A stretch of DNA of 64,000 nt from Neptunicella plasticusilytica (GCF_047922965.1 NZ_CP150481.1:2170001-2234000); one strand, 5' to 3'; positions 19,051-27,779 are shown, numbered from the stretch's first letter. The notes: generated by a model not told the origin, from the letters alone. Numbers and translations are program-made.

Positions 19051-20547
19051 TTAACTGTATTGTTCAAGTTGATTTTGAGCGGCTCTAAATTGTTGCTGCA
19101 CCTGCTCATCGGGATTTCGACTACATAGACTAACCAGCACAATTGATGCGGAACTCATAATAAATCCCGGTACAATTTCGTATATCACCGAACTGAGCGT
19201 TTTGCCCTCTGCCAATACGGGGGCGTAAATCCAGAACAACACCGTCACCGCCCCGACAACCACTCCGGTAACTGCGCCTTTATGAGTCATTTTAGACCAA
19301 AACAGGCTGAACAGAACCAGCGGACCGAATGCAGCACCAAAACCGGCCCAGGCATTACTGACCAGTGACAGGATGCTGCTTGAGCGATCAAACGCCAGCA
19401 AACATGCCACCAGGGCCACCACAAACACCCCTATCCTGCCTACTTTTACCAGCTCCTTTTCTCCTACCTCCTTGTTAAAGAAGGCACGATAGACATCTTC
19501 AGTCAGTGAACTCGACGACACCAACAATTGCGAAGAAATGGTACTCATAATGGCTGCCAGGATCGCTGCTAACAAAAAGCCGCTAATGATGGGATGAAAC
19601 AGAATTTCCGAAAACAGGATAAAGATGGTTTCCGGATCATCCAGTTGCTGTGGAAACTTGTTGATATAGGCAACCCCGACCAAACCTGTCATAACGGCAC
19701 CAATCAGCGTCACCGTCATCCAGCTCATACCGATGTTTCGTGCCACTTTGATATCAGGTACCGAACGGATTGCCATAAAACGCACGATAATGTGCGGTTG
19801 ACCAAAATAACCTAATCCCCAGGCCAGACTGGAAATTACCGCCAGCAAGCTGAAATCGCTAAACAGGGATGAAAAAGGCTTGATGGTTTGGGTAGCATTG
19901 GCCATCAAATCCGCCGCATTATCAAATTGCATATAAGCCACAATGGGCACTAAGACCAGCGCCACAAACATAATACAGCCTTGCACAAAGTCCGTCATGC
20001 TGACCGCCAAGAATCCGCCCAACAAGGTATAGGCCACAACGACAGAGACCGTAATAAACAGCCCCAGGTGATAACTCAAACCAAATGCGGATTCAAATAA
20101 CTTGCCACCGGACGCGATACCGGCCGAAGTATACAAGGTAAAAAACACCACGATAACGGCAGCAGAAATAACTCGTATCGCGCCGTTACTTAGGCCGAAT
20201 CGTTTATCAAAATAATCCGGCAATGTCAGTGCATCATTAGCGACTTCGGTATAAACCCGCAAACGAGGCGCAACTAATAAATAATTAGCCAGTGCGCCTA
20301 GCAATAACCCAGCGGCAATCCACAAGGTTTCAAAGCCCATTACGAACATGGCGCCAGGTAAGCCCATTAACATCCAGCCACTCATGTCGGATGCGCCCGC
20401 AGATAACGCTGTTACCTGCGGGCTGACCTTACGTCCGCCTAAAATATAGCCGGATATGTCACTGGTCGAATTGCGATAAGCGAAAAGACCGATCAACAAC
20501 ATTGCGATAAAATAAATCGCCAAAGAAATATAAGTACTGTAATGCAT
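19051..20547 (-). CDS. putP: Sodium/proline symporter
   Basis: A 498-residue member of the sodium:solute symporter family with about 13 TM helices. PutP features include the early GGR(K/N) region (SGYILGGRKVSPQVTALSAGASDMSGW split across TM2) and the Ser-rich TM9 segment (SSQLLVSSSSL) needed for sodium. It imports proline with Na+. Its start ATG (20545-20547) has no good Shine-Dalgarno; the stop of a preceding 53-codon ORF lies 2 nt upstream, so translation is probably coupled. With proB downstream, the unit fits osmoprotection. Confidence 0.95.
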   Translation of the reverse strand: MHYSTYISLAIYFIAMLLIGLFAYRNSTSDISGYILGGRKVSPQVTALSAGASDMSGWMLMGLPGAMFVMGFETLWIAAGLLLGALANYLLVAPRLRVYTEVANDALTLPDYFDKRFGLSNGAIRVISAAVIVVFFTLYTSAGIASGGKLFESAFGLSYHLGLFITVSVVVAYTLLGGFLAVSMTDFVQGCIMFVALVLVPIVAYMQFDNAADLMANATQTIKPFSSLFSDFSLLAVISSLAWGLGYFGQPHIIVRFMAIRSVPDIKVARNIGMSWMTVTLIGAVMTGLVGVAYINKFPQQLDDPETIFILFSEILFHPIISGFLLAAILAAIMSTISSQLLVSSSSLTEDVYRAFFNKEVGEKELVKVGRIGVFVVALVACLLAFDRSSSILSLVSNAWAGFGAAFGPLVLFSLFWSKMTHKGAVTGVVVGAVTVLFWIYAPVLAEGKTLSSVIYEIVPGFIMSSASIVLVSLCSRNPDEQVQQQFRAAQNQLEQYS

Positions 20548-20549
20548 AA

Positions 20550-20711
20550 TTATTGGTTGCCAGGTTGGCTAAAAGATTTGTGTTGGTTACACAGCGAAGA
20601 TTGAGAATGAGTAAAATAGCCCCCGTTCAGTTCAGATTCGGGATTAAATGCGTAAGTGTGTGGGATATTTTTCATATTTATTGTTGGCTTCTTCCCAGTT
20701 GTCTTTTTCAT
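20550..20711 (-). CDS. Small ORF (53 codons) immediately upstream of putP
   Basis: On the minus strand an ATG at 20709-20711 is preceded by a perfect AGGAGG (20720-20725) with an 8-nt spacer, the best ribosome binding site of the putP-proB unit. The predicted product is a hydrophilic 53-residue peptide beginning MKKTTGKKPTINMKNIPHTY, rich in Lys, Ser, Asn and Gln, with no membrane segment or signal peptide. It ends at a TAA only 2 nt before the putP ATG, which itself lacks an SD. This spacing is what translational coupling would need. I do not recognise the product. Whether the peptide has its own role or is a leader is open. Confidence 0.6.
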   Translation of the reverse strand: MKKTTGKKPTINMKNIPHTYAFNPESELNGGYFTHSQSSLCNQHKSFSQPGNQ

Positions 20712-20863
20712 ATAGGTATCCTCCTGTTTGAAGCGAATTTTATTTGCACACAATTAATTAGTACTCTAACTATTATCCGGATTTACCAATTTATATCAAG
20801 TGGCAATAGCGATTGTTGATATTTTAACCTTGTCATAATTACTTAATATTTAAGTAGATTTAG

Positions 20864-20890
20864 CCACAAAAAGCGTTGTAACGTTTGTGG
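20864..20890. promoter_or_regulatory. 27-bp palindrome, possible operator
   Basis: CCACAAA (20864-20870) pairs with TTTGTGG (20884-20890), and inside it CGTT pairs with AACG around a central GT. The element lies between divergent genes, one of them a MarR-type regulator, and has no T run, so an operator is more likely than a terminator. The binding protein is unknown. Confidence 0.4.
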
Positions 20891-20976
20891 GAATATAGGC
20901 GTAACTGGAGCAATAGCCCTGCTTGGTGACAAAATCTGTTCGGCTTGGCCAGAATATTTTGATAGAGTGCGACTTT

Positions 20977-21032
20977 ATACCCATGCCACCTTGAAATACT
21001 CTGAATCCATTATTTCGAGGTAGTATGGATAT
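20977..21032. repeat. Dispersed intergenic palindromic repeat, copy 1
   Basis: Left arm ATACCCATGCCACCTTGAAA and right arm (read on the opposite strand) ATATCCATACTACCTCGAAA share the pattern ATAYCCATRYYACCTYGAAA. The same arm sequence occurs twice more at 53326-53371, in inverted orientation. The element ends 22 bp before the MarR start codon and would be in its 5' leader. Confidence 0.6.
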
Positions 21033-21054
21033 ATTTTATCCAGAGTAATATGAC

Positions 21055-21531
21055 ATGCAAAAATATGATGAATTGCTGGTGTCGTTACGCCGCATAATCC
21101 GCGCTATCGACCTATATTCAAAAAAACTCAGTAAAGAGTCCGGTTTGACCACCCCCCAACTGATCGTCATGCAGGAAATCGCCTTGGCCAAAGGTATTAT
21201 GGTTAAGCAGATAGCCGATAATATCAATCTTAGCTCGGCAACGGTCACTACTATACTGGATCGACTGGAAGCCAGGAATTATCTGGTCAGAAAGCGTTCA
21301 ACCGAAGATAAACGTAAGGTCAGTATCTATCTTACTGAACAGGGCCACACTGCTTTGGAAAACGCTCCAAAACCCCTGCAGGCCCATTTTATTGATCGTT
21401 TTGAAGCGCTGGAAGAATGGGAGCAAAATCAGCTGGTCGCCACCATGCAGCGAATAGCCAAAATGATGGATGCATCTGATTTGGATGCCGCTCCATTACT
21501 CGAAGTAGGACAACTCCACATCAACAAATAA
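21055..21531 (+). CDS. MarR-family transcriptional regulator
   Basis: A 158-residue winged-helix regulator. The core (about 30-110) has the MarR layout: recognition helix in NLSSATVTTILDRLEARNYLVRKRS and the wing with the typical D-R-K motif (STEDKRKVSIYLTEQG). N- and C-terminal helices would form the dimer interface. It stands alone between putP and a chemoreceptor gene, so its targets are not obvious; palindromes in its upstream region may be its own operators. The ATG at 21055 starts directly after AGAGTAAT, a weak ribosome binding site. Confidence 0.9.
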   Translation: MQKYDELLVSLRRIIRAIDLYSKKLSKESGLTTPQLIVMQEIALAKGIMVKQIADNINLSSATVTTILDRLEARNYLVRKRSTEDKRKVSIYLTEQGHTALENAPKPLQAHFIDRFEALEEWEQNQLVATMQRIAKMMDASDLDAAPLLEVGQLHINK

Positions 21532-21550
21532 CGCTTGTTGCAAAAATCAC

Positions 21551-21577
21551 TTTAACTTGAAAGTGCTTGGCCGATAT
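21551..21577 (+). promoter_or_regulatory. Candidate sigma-28 (FliA) promoter of the chemoreceptor gene
   Basis: TTTAACTT, an 11-bp spacer, and GCCGATAT. The -10 element matches 7 of 8 positions of the sigma-28 consensus GCCGATAA with the exact 11-bp spacing; the -35 element is a weaker match to TAAAGTTT (4 of 8). It lies about 175 bp upstream of a methyl-accepting protein gene, a class normally transcribed by FliA. Confidence 0.45.
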
Positions 21578-21655
21578 CAGATCTAGCAGTTAAAACTGGA
21601 TTGAACTACGCTTTAATTGCAGTAAAAACACTTTTATAACAAGGGCATAATAAAT

Positions 21656-21672
21656 CTTGTCATGATGACAAG
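21656..21672. promoter_or_regulatory. Perfect 17-bp palindrome in the chemoreceptor leader
   Basis: CTTGTCAT and ATGACAAG flank a single G. The outer sequence AAGGGC upstream (21641-21646) can also pair with GCCCTT (21672-21677). It could be an operator or a leader hairpin between the candidate promoter and the start codon. No T run follows, so it is not a standard terminator. Confidence 0.4.
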
Positions 21673-21753
21673 CCCTTACTTGTGCCCATACATTAAAGAT
21701 ATTTCAATCAACCCCGGGATCGGAGTGGTTTGTTATGTTGGGGAGACAATATC

Positions 21754-23646
21754 GTGGTAAATCTGAATACGATTAAGAATAAACTGATCCTGATTGCTTC
21801 GCTGGTCGTGACAGGCATGTGTGCGATGATAATTTTGCAAAAAAGCATCAACTCGACCATGAGCGATCTCAATCAAACCGACTTACGTATCAATAAGGTT
21901 AAAACCGGCGTGCTGTTACTCAGGCGTAACGAAAAGGATTTTTTGATGCGTCTGGATTTGAAATATCTAACAGCTTTTGATGACGACTATCAAAAACTGA
22001 ATACTGATGTAACCCGGCTTAAAGTAGATCTTGATGACCTGGGTATCGAATCGCGACATGCGATGGATTTGAGTCAAATCCTGGCCAATTATCGCCAGCA
22101 GTTTGATGCCATGGCCCAGGAACAGCAAGTTATCGGTTTGACCCCAGAAAGTGGCTTATATGGTGAGTTGCGTAATGCGGTGCATCAGGTTGAATCAAAG
22201 GTGAACGAACTGAATGAAGTGCGTCTGCTGGCAGATATGCTGATGCTCAGGCGCCATGAGAAAGATTTTATGCTTAGACAGGATGTTAAATATGTTGAAC
22301 GCTTTGCCACTGACTTTAACCTATTTATCAGCCATTTAAATAGTGGTGCTATTGCCCCGGGTGTTAAGAGTTCAATCCAGTCATTGATGCAACATTATCA
22401 AACCAGTTTTAATCGCTTTGTCAGCGGCAAAAAGGCATTAGGATTGAGCAGCACCGAAGGTTCTTTGGGCCAACTTAGAGCTACAGTTCACCAAACAGAA
22501 GAACTACTGGAGATTCTGTCTAACGAAGTGGAACAGGCCATTGCCGACAACCGCCAAACAGCGGATCTGATATCCAGTATTACCGCAGCTTTAATTACCA
22601 TTGTTATTGTCATAATTGTGGTATTGCTGTCGATCAGTATCTCCAGACCGGTTAAATATCTGGCAGATTTAATGTCAGAAATTAGTGATAGCAAAGATCT
22701 GACCATGCGATATCGCTACAACGGTGCGGAAGAAATCAACAATGTCGGTGATTCACTCAACGAAATGTTAACCAGTTTCGAGAATTCGATGCGCGAAGTA
22801 TTCCAGTCCACCTTGATGCTCAGTGCCTCGTCAGAAGAATTAAACGCGATTACGCAAAGCACCAGTGACGGCGTGCATCGCCAGCAGGTTGAAACCGAGT
22901 CGGTTGCCACTGCGATGAACCAGATGACCTCGACCGTTCAGGAAGTTGCCCGGTCAGCCAGTGATGCGGCGGCATCCTCCAGAATAGCCGATCAAGAGTC
23001 AGTTAAAGGTCGCCAACTGGTAAGTGATACAGTGGGCCTGATCCGAGTGTTGGCCGAACAGGTAGTGAACACCGCCGTCGAAATGGATTTGCTGCAAAAA
23101 GAAACCGAAAATATTAATACGGTATTACAGGTTATTGGCAGTATTGCCGAACAAACCAATTTACTGGCACTCAATGCAGCGATCGAGGCCGCCCGTGCTG
23201 GCGAACAAGGACGCGGTTTTGCGGTAGTTGCCGATGAAGTCAGAACCCTGGCCTCACGCAGTCAGGCGTCAACTCAGGAAATTCGCGAGATTATTGAACG
23301 GCTGCAGGCCAAAACCCAGTCTGCAGTGAATGTGATGAAAAGTGGCAAGGATCAGGCACAAAGTTGTGTTGAACAAGCGGACATTGCCGGACAGGCATTG
23401 GAACAGATTACCCAGGCAGTCTCGGCCATCAGCGAGCGTAATTTCCAGATTGCCAGTGCAGCAGAGGAACAAAATTCGGTAGCAGAAGAGATCAATCGCA
23501 ATGTGGTTAATATTAATGACATTGCCCAGGAATCCACTGTCGCCGCTTCTCAAACGCTGGAAACCAGTGAGTCGCTAGCCAAACTGGCGACAGAACTGCA
23601 AACCATCGTTAGCCAGTTTAAACTGGATATCAATACTGCCGCGTAA
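21754..23646 (+). CDS. Methyl-accepting chemotaxis protein with helical sensor domain
   Basis: A 630-residue chemoreceptor. I choose GTG at 21754 because GGGGAGA lies 7 nt upstream and the protein then begins with a basic stretch before TM1 (about 8-28). The periplasmic domain has a repeated element, LRRNEKDFLMR.DLKY and LRRHEKDFMLRQDVKY, typical of helical bimodular (HBM) sensors such as McpS, which bind organic acids. TM2 (about 275-298), a HAMP domain and the signalling domain follow; the signalling hairpin tip region is intact (IAEQTNLLALNAAIEAARAG). It would signal to CheA through CheW. Ligand unknown. Confidence 0.93.
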   Translation: MVNLNTIKNKLILIASLVVTGMCAMIILQKSINSTMSDLNQTDLRINKVKTGVLLLRRNEKDFLMRLDLKYLTAFDDDYQKLNTDVTRLKVDLDDLGIESRHAMDLSQILANYRQQFDAMAQEQQVIGLTPESGLYGELRNAVHQVESKVNELNEVRLLADMLMLRRHEKDFMLRQDVKYVERFATDFNLFISHLNSGAIAPGVKSSIQSLMQHYQTSFNRFVSGKKALGLSSTEGSLGQLRATVHQTEELLEILSNEVEQAIADNRQTADLISSITAALITIVIVIIVVLLSISISRPVKYLADLMSEISDSKDLTMRYRYNGAEEINNVGDSLNEMLTSFENSMREVFQSTLMLSASSEELNAITQSTSDGVHRQQVETESVATAMNQMTSTVQEVARSASDAAASSRIADQESVKGRQLVSDTVGLIRVLAEQVVNTAVEMDLLQKETENINTVLQVIGSIAEQTNLLALNAAIEAARAGEQGRGFAVVADEVRTLASRSQASTQEIREIIERLQAKTQSAVNVMKSGKDQAQSCVEQADIAGQALEQITQAVSAISERNFQIASAAEEQNSVAEEINRNVVNINDIAQESTVAASQTLETSESLAKLATELQTIVSQFKLDINTAA

Positions 23647-23657
23647 TGGTCCTAGAT

Positions 23658-23700
23658 ACAGACATCAACTTGCAGTTGATGTCTGTGATTACTATTTTTT
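23658..23700 (+). terminator. Hairpin between convergent genes, probable terminator
   Basis: A perfect 12-bp stem ACAGACATCAAC / GTTGATGTCTGT with a TTGCA loop starts 11 bp after the chemoreceptor stop. A run of six T occurs 8 nt after the stem, so the spacing is looser than the classical form. It also lies just beyond the stop of the opposing GNAT-nitrilase gene. Confidence 0.6.
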
Positions 23701-25215
23701 CAGTTTGATTGAATACAGATCAGTCCGGCGATCTTTAAGGTTCCGCACCGTGCCTTCACTATGTAATATTTTCAGTTTGGCCATATCCAGATCTGAAAAC
23801 AGTAACATCTCAGTATTGGGTGTTGCTTCAGATAGAATGGCATCATGGGGAAAAGGGAAATCCGAGGGAGTTAACACCGCCGACTGGCTGTATTGCACAT
23901 CCAGACTTTCAACTTTAGGCAAGTTACCCACGCTGCCAGCAATCACCACATAGCATTCGTTTTCAATAGCACGTGCTTGGGCACAGAGTCTGACGCGTAA
24001 ATAACTGTTTTTGGTATCCGTCCAGAATGGCACAAACAGTATCTCAACGCCTTTTTCAGCCAAGATACGCGATAACTCGGGAAATTCTACGTCATAGCAA
24101 ATCAGTATACCGACTTTACCGGCATCCGTTTCAAACACCGACAGTTTATCCCCACCTTCAATGACCCAGTCATTCTGTTCATGGGGAGTGATATGAATTT
24201 TACGCTGCTCATCAATTTTACCGCTACGATGACATAAATAGGACACATTGTAGACTTTGTCATCTTCGCTCAATGGCATGGAGCCAGTAATAATATTGGC
24301 ATTGTACTCGATTGCCATTTGCGACATTTTTTCGCGAAACAGATCGGTATATTCCGCCAGATAACGGATCGCCTCGGTCTGGGAGGACTGATTGGTCAAG
24401 CCCATCAACGGGGCATTAAAAAACTCGGGGAAAACAATAAAATCACTCTGGTAATCAGAAACCGTATCGACAAAGAATTCGATTTGATCCAGTAGTTCTT
24501 CAACCGATTCAACTTCCCGCATCAGCCATTGCACCGCCCCTACCCTGACCACACTTTTAGGTGAGGTTAATACCTTACCGGTCGGCTCATATAAAATATT
24601 ATTCCATTCCAGCAGGGTGGCATATCCGACCGACTCCTGATCTTCCGGCAAATACTTTTTCAGCAACCGTTTTACCTGAAAATCATTGGCCAACTGAAAA
24701 CTCAGGATAGGATCGTAAATGGCTTTTTGATCGACCTGGGCAATGTATTCCATCGGCGTCATTTCAGACTTGTAATTATGGTATTTGGGAATGCGCCCAC
24801 CAGCCAAAATAGCGCGTAAGTTATATTGGCGACAAAGCTCCTTACGGGCATCATATAAACGTCTGCCCAAGCGCAAGCCTCGATGGCTGCTCTTGATCAC
24901 CACATCCAGCCCGTATAACGCATCTCCTTCCGCATCGCTGTTAACATTATTATTGCTGTCAACAATGTCATCGTATGTATGTGGATTGGAAAAACGGGCG
25001 TAATCAATCTGTACACTAAGCGCAATACCTACCAGTTCACCGCCATCCAGAATACCAATCTGGCCTTCCGGAAACTCATCGATTAAATGCGAAATAGTGT
25101 GCACCGGCCAGGCGCCACCTAATTCAGTATAGGTGTCATCCATCAGGGATTTGATTTGCGGATATTGCACTTTGGACAGGTTACAAATTTCTATTCGGGC
25201 TTTTTCTACTGACAT
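23692..25215 (-). CDS. GNAT acetyltransferase - carbon-nitrogen hydrolase fusion protein
   Basis: A 507-residue two-domain protein. Residues about 5-215 form a GNAT N-acetyltransferase domain, with the acetyl-CoA loop in SSHRGLRLGRRLYDARKELC. Residues about 222-500 are a nitrilase-superfamily amidase with the Glu-Lys-Cys triad: E264 in FPEFFN, K339 in RKIHITPHE and C373 in LICYDVEFPEL. Fusions of this order are known as a widespread uncharacterised family. The hydrolase could release an amine that the GNAT domain acetylates, or act on the acetylated product; the substrate is unknown. No signal peptide, so cytoplasmic. It has no obvious operon partner. Confidence 0.92.
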   Translation of the reverse strand: MSVEKARIEICNLSKVQYPQIKSLMDDTYTELGGAWPVHTISHLIDEFPEGQIGILDGGELVGIALSVQIDYARFSNPHTYDDIVDSNNNVNSDAEGDALYGLDVVIKSSHRGLRLGRRLYDARKELCRQYNLRAILAGGRIPKYHNYKSEMTPMEYIAQVDQKAIYDPILSFQLANDFQVKRLLKKYLPEDQESVGYATLLEWNNILYEPTGKVLTSPKSVVRVGAVQWLMREVESVEELLDQIEFFVDTVSDYQSDFIVFPEFFNAPLMGLTNQSSQTEAIRYLAEYTDLFREKMSQMAIEYNANIITGSMPLSEDDKVYNVSYLCHRSGKIDEQRKIHITPHEQNDWVIEGGDKLSVFETDAGKVGILICYDVEFPELSRILAEKGVEILFVPFWTDTKNSYLRVRLCAQARAIENECYVVIAGSVGNLPKVESLDVQYSQSAVLTPSDFPFPHDAILSEATPNTEMLLFSDLDMAKLKILHSEGTVRNLKDRRTDLYSIKLKK

Positions 25216-25294
25216 ACAAAAACGTTATCCTGTTAGCTGAATGAATTGAAGCCAAGCAAATATACCTATGTGCAGGGTTTCACAAAAGCGTACG

Positions 25295-25888
25295 TCAATC
25301 GTCTATTAACCAACCTTTCGCCACTGCCATATCAATCTGTTCAACAATATAGTCCCAAAGTTTGGGCGCCAGATTGCGCAAATATTGATTGCGCTTCAGT
25401 ACCTGGGATTTTCTCACTGAATGCTGTGCCCAGCTGCCACCCTGATTGACGATATTCTGCAATAACGGCAACACTCTATCCATCGCCTTGGCAAAACGGG
25501 CATCAGCGCTATCGGCCTGCTCAAACTCCAGCCATAAATTCAACATCTGTTGATATTGCTCTTCGGGTAATAAGCCAAAGATCCGTTTAGCGGCAACAAG
25601 CTCTTTATCACTCTGGGCATCAAGATCTTGCTGGGGAGCAAAAGCAAAAGTGTCTCCCGCATCGATTTCAACAATATCATGGATCAATAACATGCTGACA
25701 ACCCGGCTGATATCGATTGGCTCTTCTGCATAGCCAGCTAATACTTGCGCCATCAAAGCAATATGCCAGCTATGTTCGGCACTGTTTTCAAATCGGTTGT
25801 TATCGCATTTAACCAGTGCTTTACGATGAACCGCTTTCAGCTCATCGAGTTCGCGAATAAAAGCCAATTGTTGTTCTAATTGCTGCAT
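25295..25888 (-). CDS. HD-domain phosphohydrolase (YfbR-like)
   Basis: A 197-residue HD-superfamily protein. The metal site is visible as H in NSAEHSWHIA, HD in LLIHDIVEIDAGDT, and a later Asp in AKAMDRVLPLL. Length and the SAEHSW...HD..E spacing match the HD_3 group, which includes the 5'-deoxynucleotidase YfbR and several uncharacterised enzymes. It probably dephosphorylates nucleotides in the cytoplasm, but the substrate cannot be fixed from sequence. Confidence 0.88.
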   Translation of the reverse strand: MQQLEQQLAFIRELDELKAVHRKALVKCDNNRFENSAEHSWHIALMAQVLAGYAEEPIDISRVVSMLLIHDIVEIDAGDTFAFAPQQDLDAQSDKELVAAKRIFGLLPEEQYQQMLNLWLEFEQADSADARFAKAMDRVLPLLQNIVNQGGSWAQHSVRKSQVLKRNQYLRNLAPKLWDYIVEQIDMAVAKGWLIDD

Positions 25889-26036
25889 GTTCTTTTATCT
25901 CTCCACTACAACGTATTGGTGGTAAATCAGTATTGAAATATCTATAGAAGCAATATCAAAAATAGACAAACGATGGGCATAATCTTGTCTATATGAGATT
26001 ATCATACGTTAATTAAACCGTTGTTAGAAGGTGTCC

Positions 26037-27758
26037 ATGGGGATTGAGTTTACCAATCAGTTAATCTTTGTGGGGGCGATATTGGCGTTACTATGCGTGT
26101 TTGCCAGTGTTGTCTCTCGTCGATTAGGAGCCCCACTATTACTGGTTTTTCTCGTTATGGGCATGCTGGCCGGCGAAGATGGCCCAGGCGGGATCAAGTT
26201 TAATGATTTCTCTCTGGCATTCTTGTTTGGTAGCCTCGCATTAGCCATTATTATTTTTGATGGCGGGCTTGGCGCCAGACGCAGTACGTTTAGAGTCAGT
26301 TTAAAACCGGCTTTATCGTTAGCAACACTGGGGGTATTGATAACCGCAGGTATTACCGGTTTTGCCGCACATTGGTTACTGGATTTTACTTGGCAAGAAG
26401 GTTTATTGATTGGTGCAATTGTTGGCTCAACTGATGCCGCTGCGGTATTCGGTCTACTCAAAGGTGCAGGTGTCGAACTCAAGGAACGTGCCGGAGCCGC
26501 ATTGGAAATAGAATCCGGCACCAATGATCCAATGGCGATTCTGCTGACTGTGACTATGGTCGAATTACTGGTTAACAGTGAAACACTTTCTGGTTGGTTA
26601 ATTACCGTCGAATTTGTTCAACAAATAGGGTTCGGGGTAATATTGGGCTTCGCATGTGGGCATATTCTCACCCTGTTACTTAAACACTTAAGTCTCCCCA
26701 GTTCTTTATACTCATTGATGGCTTTGGCTGGCGCGCTGAGTATATTTGGTGTGACCAATATGCTAGGCGGTAGCGGCTTTCTGGCGATTTATATAGTAGG
26801 GGCAATTATTGGCAACACAGCTTTACCCTATAGCAATGACATCCATCGATTTCATGATGGAATTGCCTGGTTAAGCCAGATCGGAATGTTTTTAATGTTA
26901 GGGCTATTAATTACGCCAAGCCATTTGACTCCCATCATCTTGCCGGCTTTGGCCATCAGTTTTATATTAATCTTTATAGCTCGTCCTATCGCCATATTAT
27001 TATCACTACTACCATTTCGCTTTCCCTGGCGAGAGCAGCTCTTTATGAGTTGGTGTGGCCTTCGCGGCGCGGTTCCTATTATTTTGGCGCTGTATCCTTC
27101 GTTAGCAGGACTGGAACATACCGAAACTTATTTCGAGCTGGTATTTTTTATTGTGCTCGTTTCTCTGGTGCTGCAAGGATGGAGTATTGCCCCCATGGCG
27201 CGTTGGTTAGATGTAGAGTTACCTCCTCCTGCCAGAGAAGCGAAACATTTGTCCCTGTTCATTCCTGATGATCAGAAAAAAGAGCTGTTGATTTATCATG
27301 TCATTGACAATGTTTCTGCTATTGGTACAAGTACCGATGATTTACCCTTAGAAGAAGGTGCGCAGTTTGTTGGTGTGTTGCGTAACGGTGTGTTACTGGA
27401 ACGACATAAGCCACAACTTCTGAAAGCGCAAGACCGAGTGCTAATCATCGTCTCTTACGGCCAACAATCTAATTTGGGACGGTTATTTGCACCTTCCAAA
27501 CCGCACTTCCTCAACGAATCTTCTGCCTTTTTCGGAGAATTTATCATCCGTACCAACACCAAATTAACCGATCTCGCGGCGCTTTACGATTTTGATCTTT
27601 CCGAGCAACAGAAAAACATGACCATAGCTGAATTACTTAACGTGAAATTCCACGGCAAGCCTGTCATAGGAGATCGTATTAAACTGGGCTGGGTGTGTTT
27701 TGTTGTCAGAGGAGTCCAACAAGGACAAATTACCGAAGTTGGACTGAAATTGAGTTAG
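26037..27758 (+). CDS. nhaP2: Potassium/proton antiporter of the NhaP2 (CvrA) family
   Basis: A 573-residue protein. The ATG at 26037 has AGAAGG 5-6 nt upstream; the in-frame GTG at 26031 directly abuts that motif and is less likely. The first 390 residues form a CPA1 antiporter with about 12 TM helices, including the SGTNDPMAI motif with the ion-site Asp in TM6. The cytoplasmic tail contains a TrkA_C-like regulatory domain (about 405-485) and a CorC/HlyC-like C-terminal region. E. coli NhaP2 has 578 residues. It would export K+ (and possibly Na+) for H+, giving cell-volume or alkali control. Confidence 0.93.
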   Translation: MGIEFTNQLIFVGAILALLCVFASVVSRRLGAPLLLVFLVMGMLAGEDGPGGIKFNDFSLAFLFGSLALAIIIFDGGLGARRSTFRVSLKPALSLATLGVLITAGITGFAAHWLLDFTWQEGLLIGAIVGSTDAAAVFGLLKGAGVELKERAGAALEIESGTNDPMAILLTVTMVELLVNSETLSGWLITVEFVQQIGFGVILGFACGHILTLLLKHLSLPSSLYSLMALAGALSIFGVTNMLGGSGFLAIYIVGAIIGNTALPYSNDIHRFHDGIAWLSQIGMFLMLGLLITPSHLTPIILPALAISFILIFIARPIAILLSLLPFRFPWREQLFMSWCGLRGAVPIILALYPSLAGLEHTETYFELVFFIVLVSLVLQGWSIAPMARWLDVELPPPAREAKHLSLFIPDDQKKELLIYHVIDNVSAIGTSTDDLPLEEGAQFVGVLRNGVLLERHKPQLLKAQDRVLIIVSYGQQSNLGRLFAPSKPHFLNESSAFFGEFIIRTNTKLTDLAALYDFDLSEQQKNMTIAELLNVKFHGKPVIGDRIKLGWVCFVVRGVQQGQITEVGLKLS

Positions 27759-27779
27759 CATCACTTGTTGATTACTCCA

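Larger units (their letters stand above)
20712..21054. other. Divergent intergenic region with palindromes
   Basis: About 340 bp between the putP unit (leftwards) and the MarR gene (rightwards). It holds three structures: ACTTAA-TAT-TTAAGT at 20841-20855, a 27-bp two-step palindrome at 20864-20890, and a dispersed repeat at 20977-21032 just upstream of the MarR gene. No other gene is seen. Confidence 0.6.
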
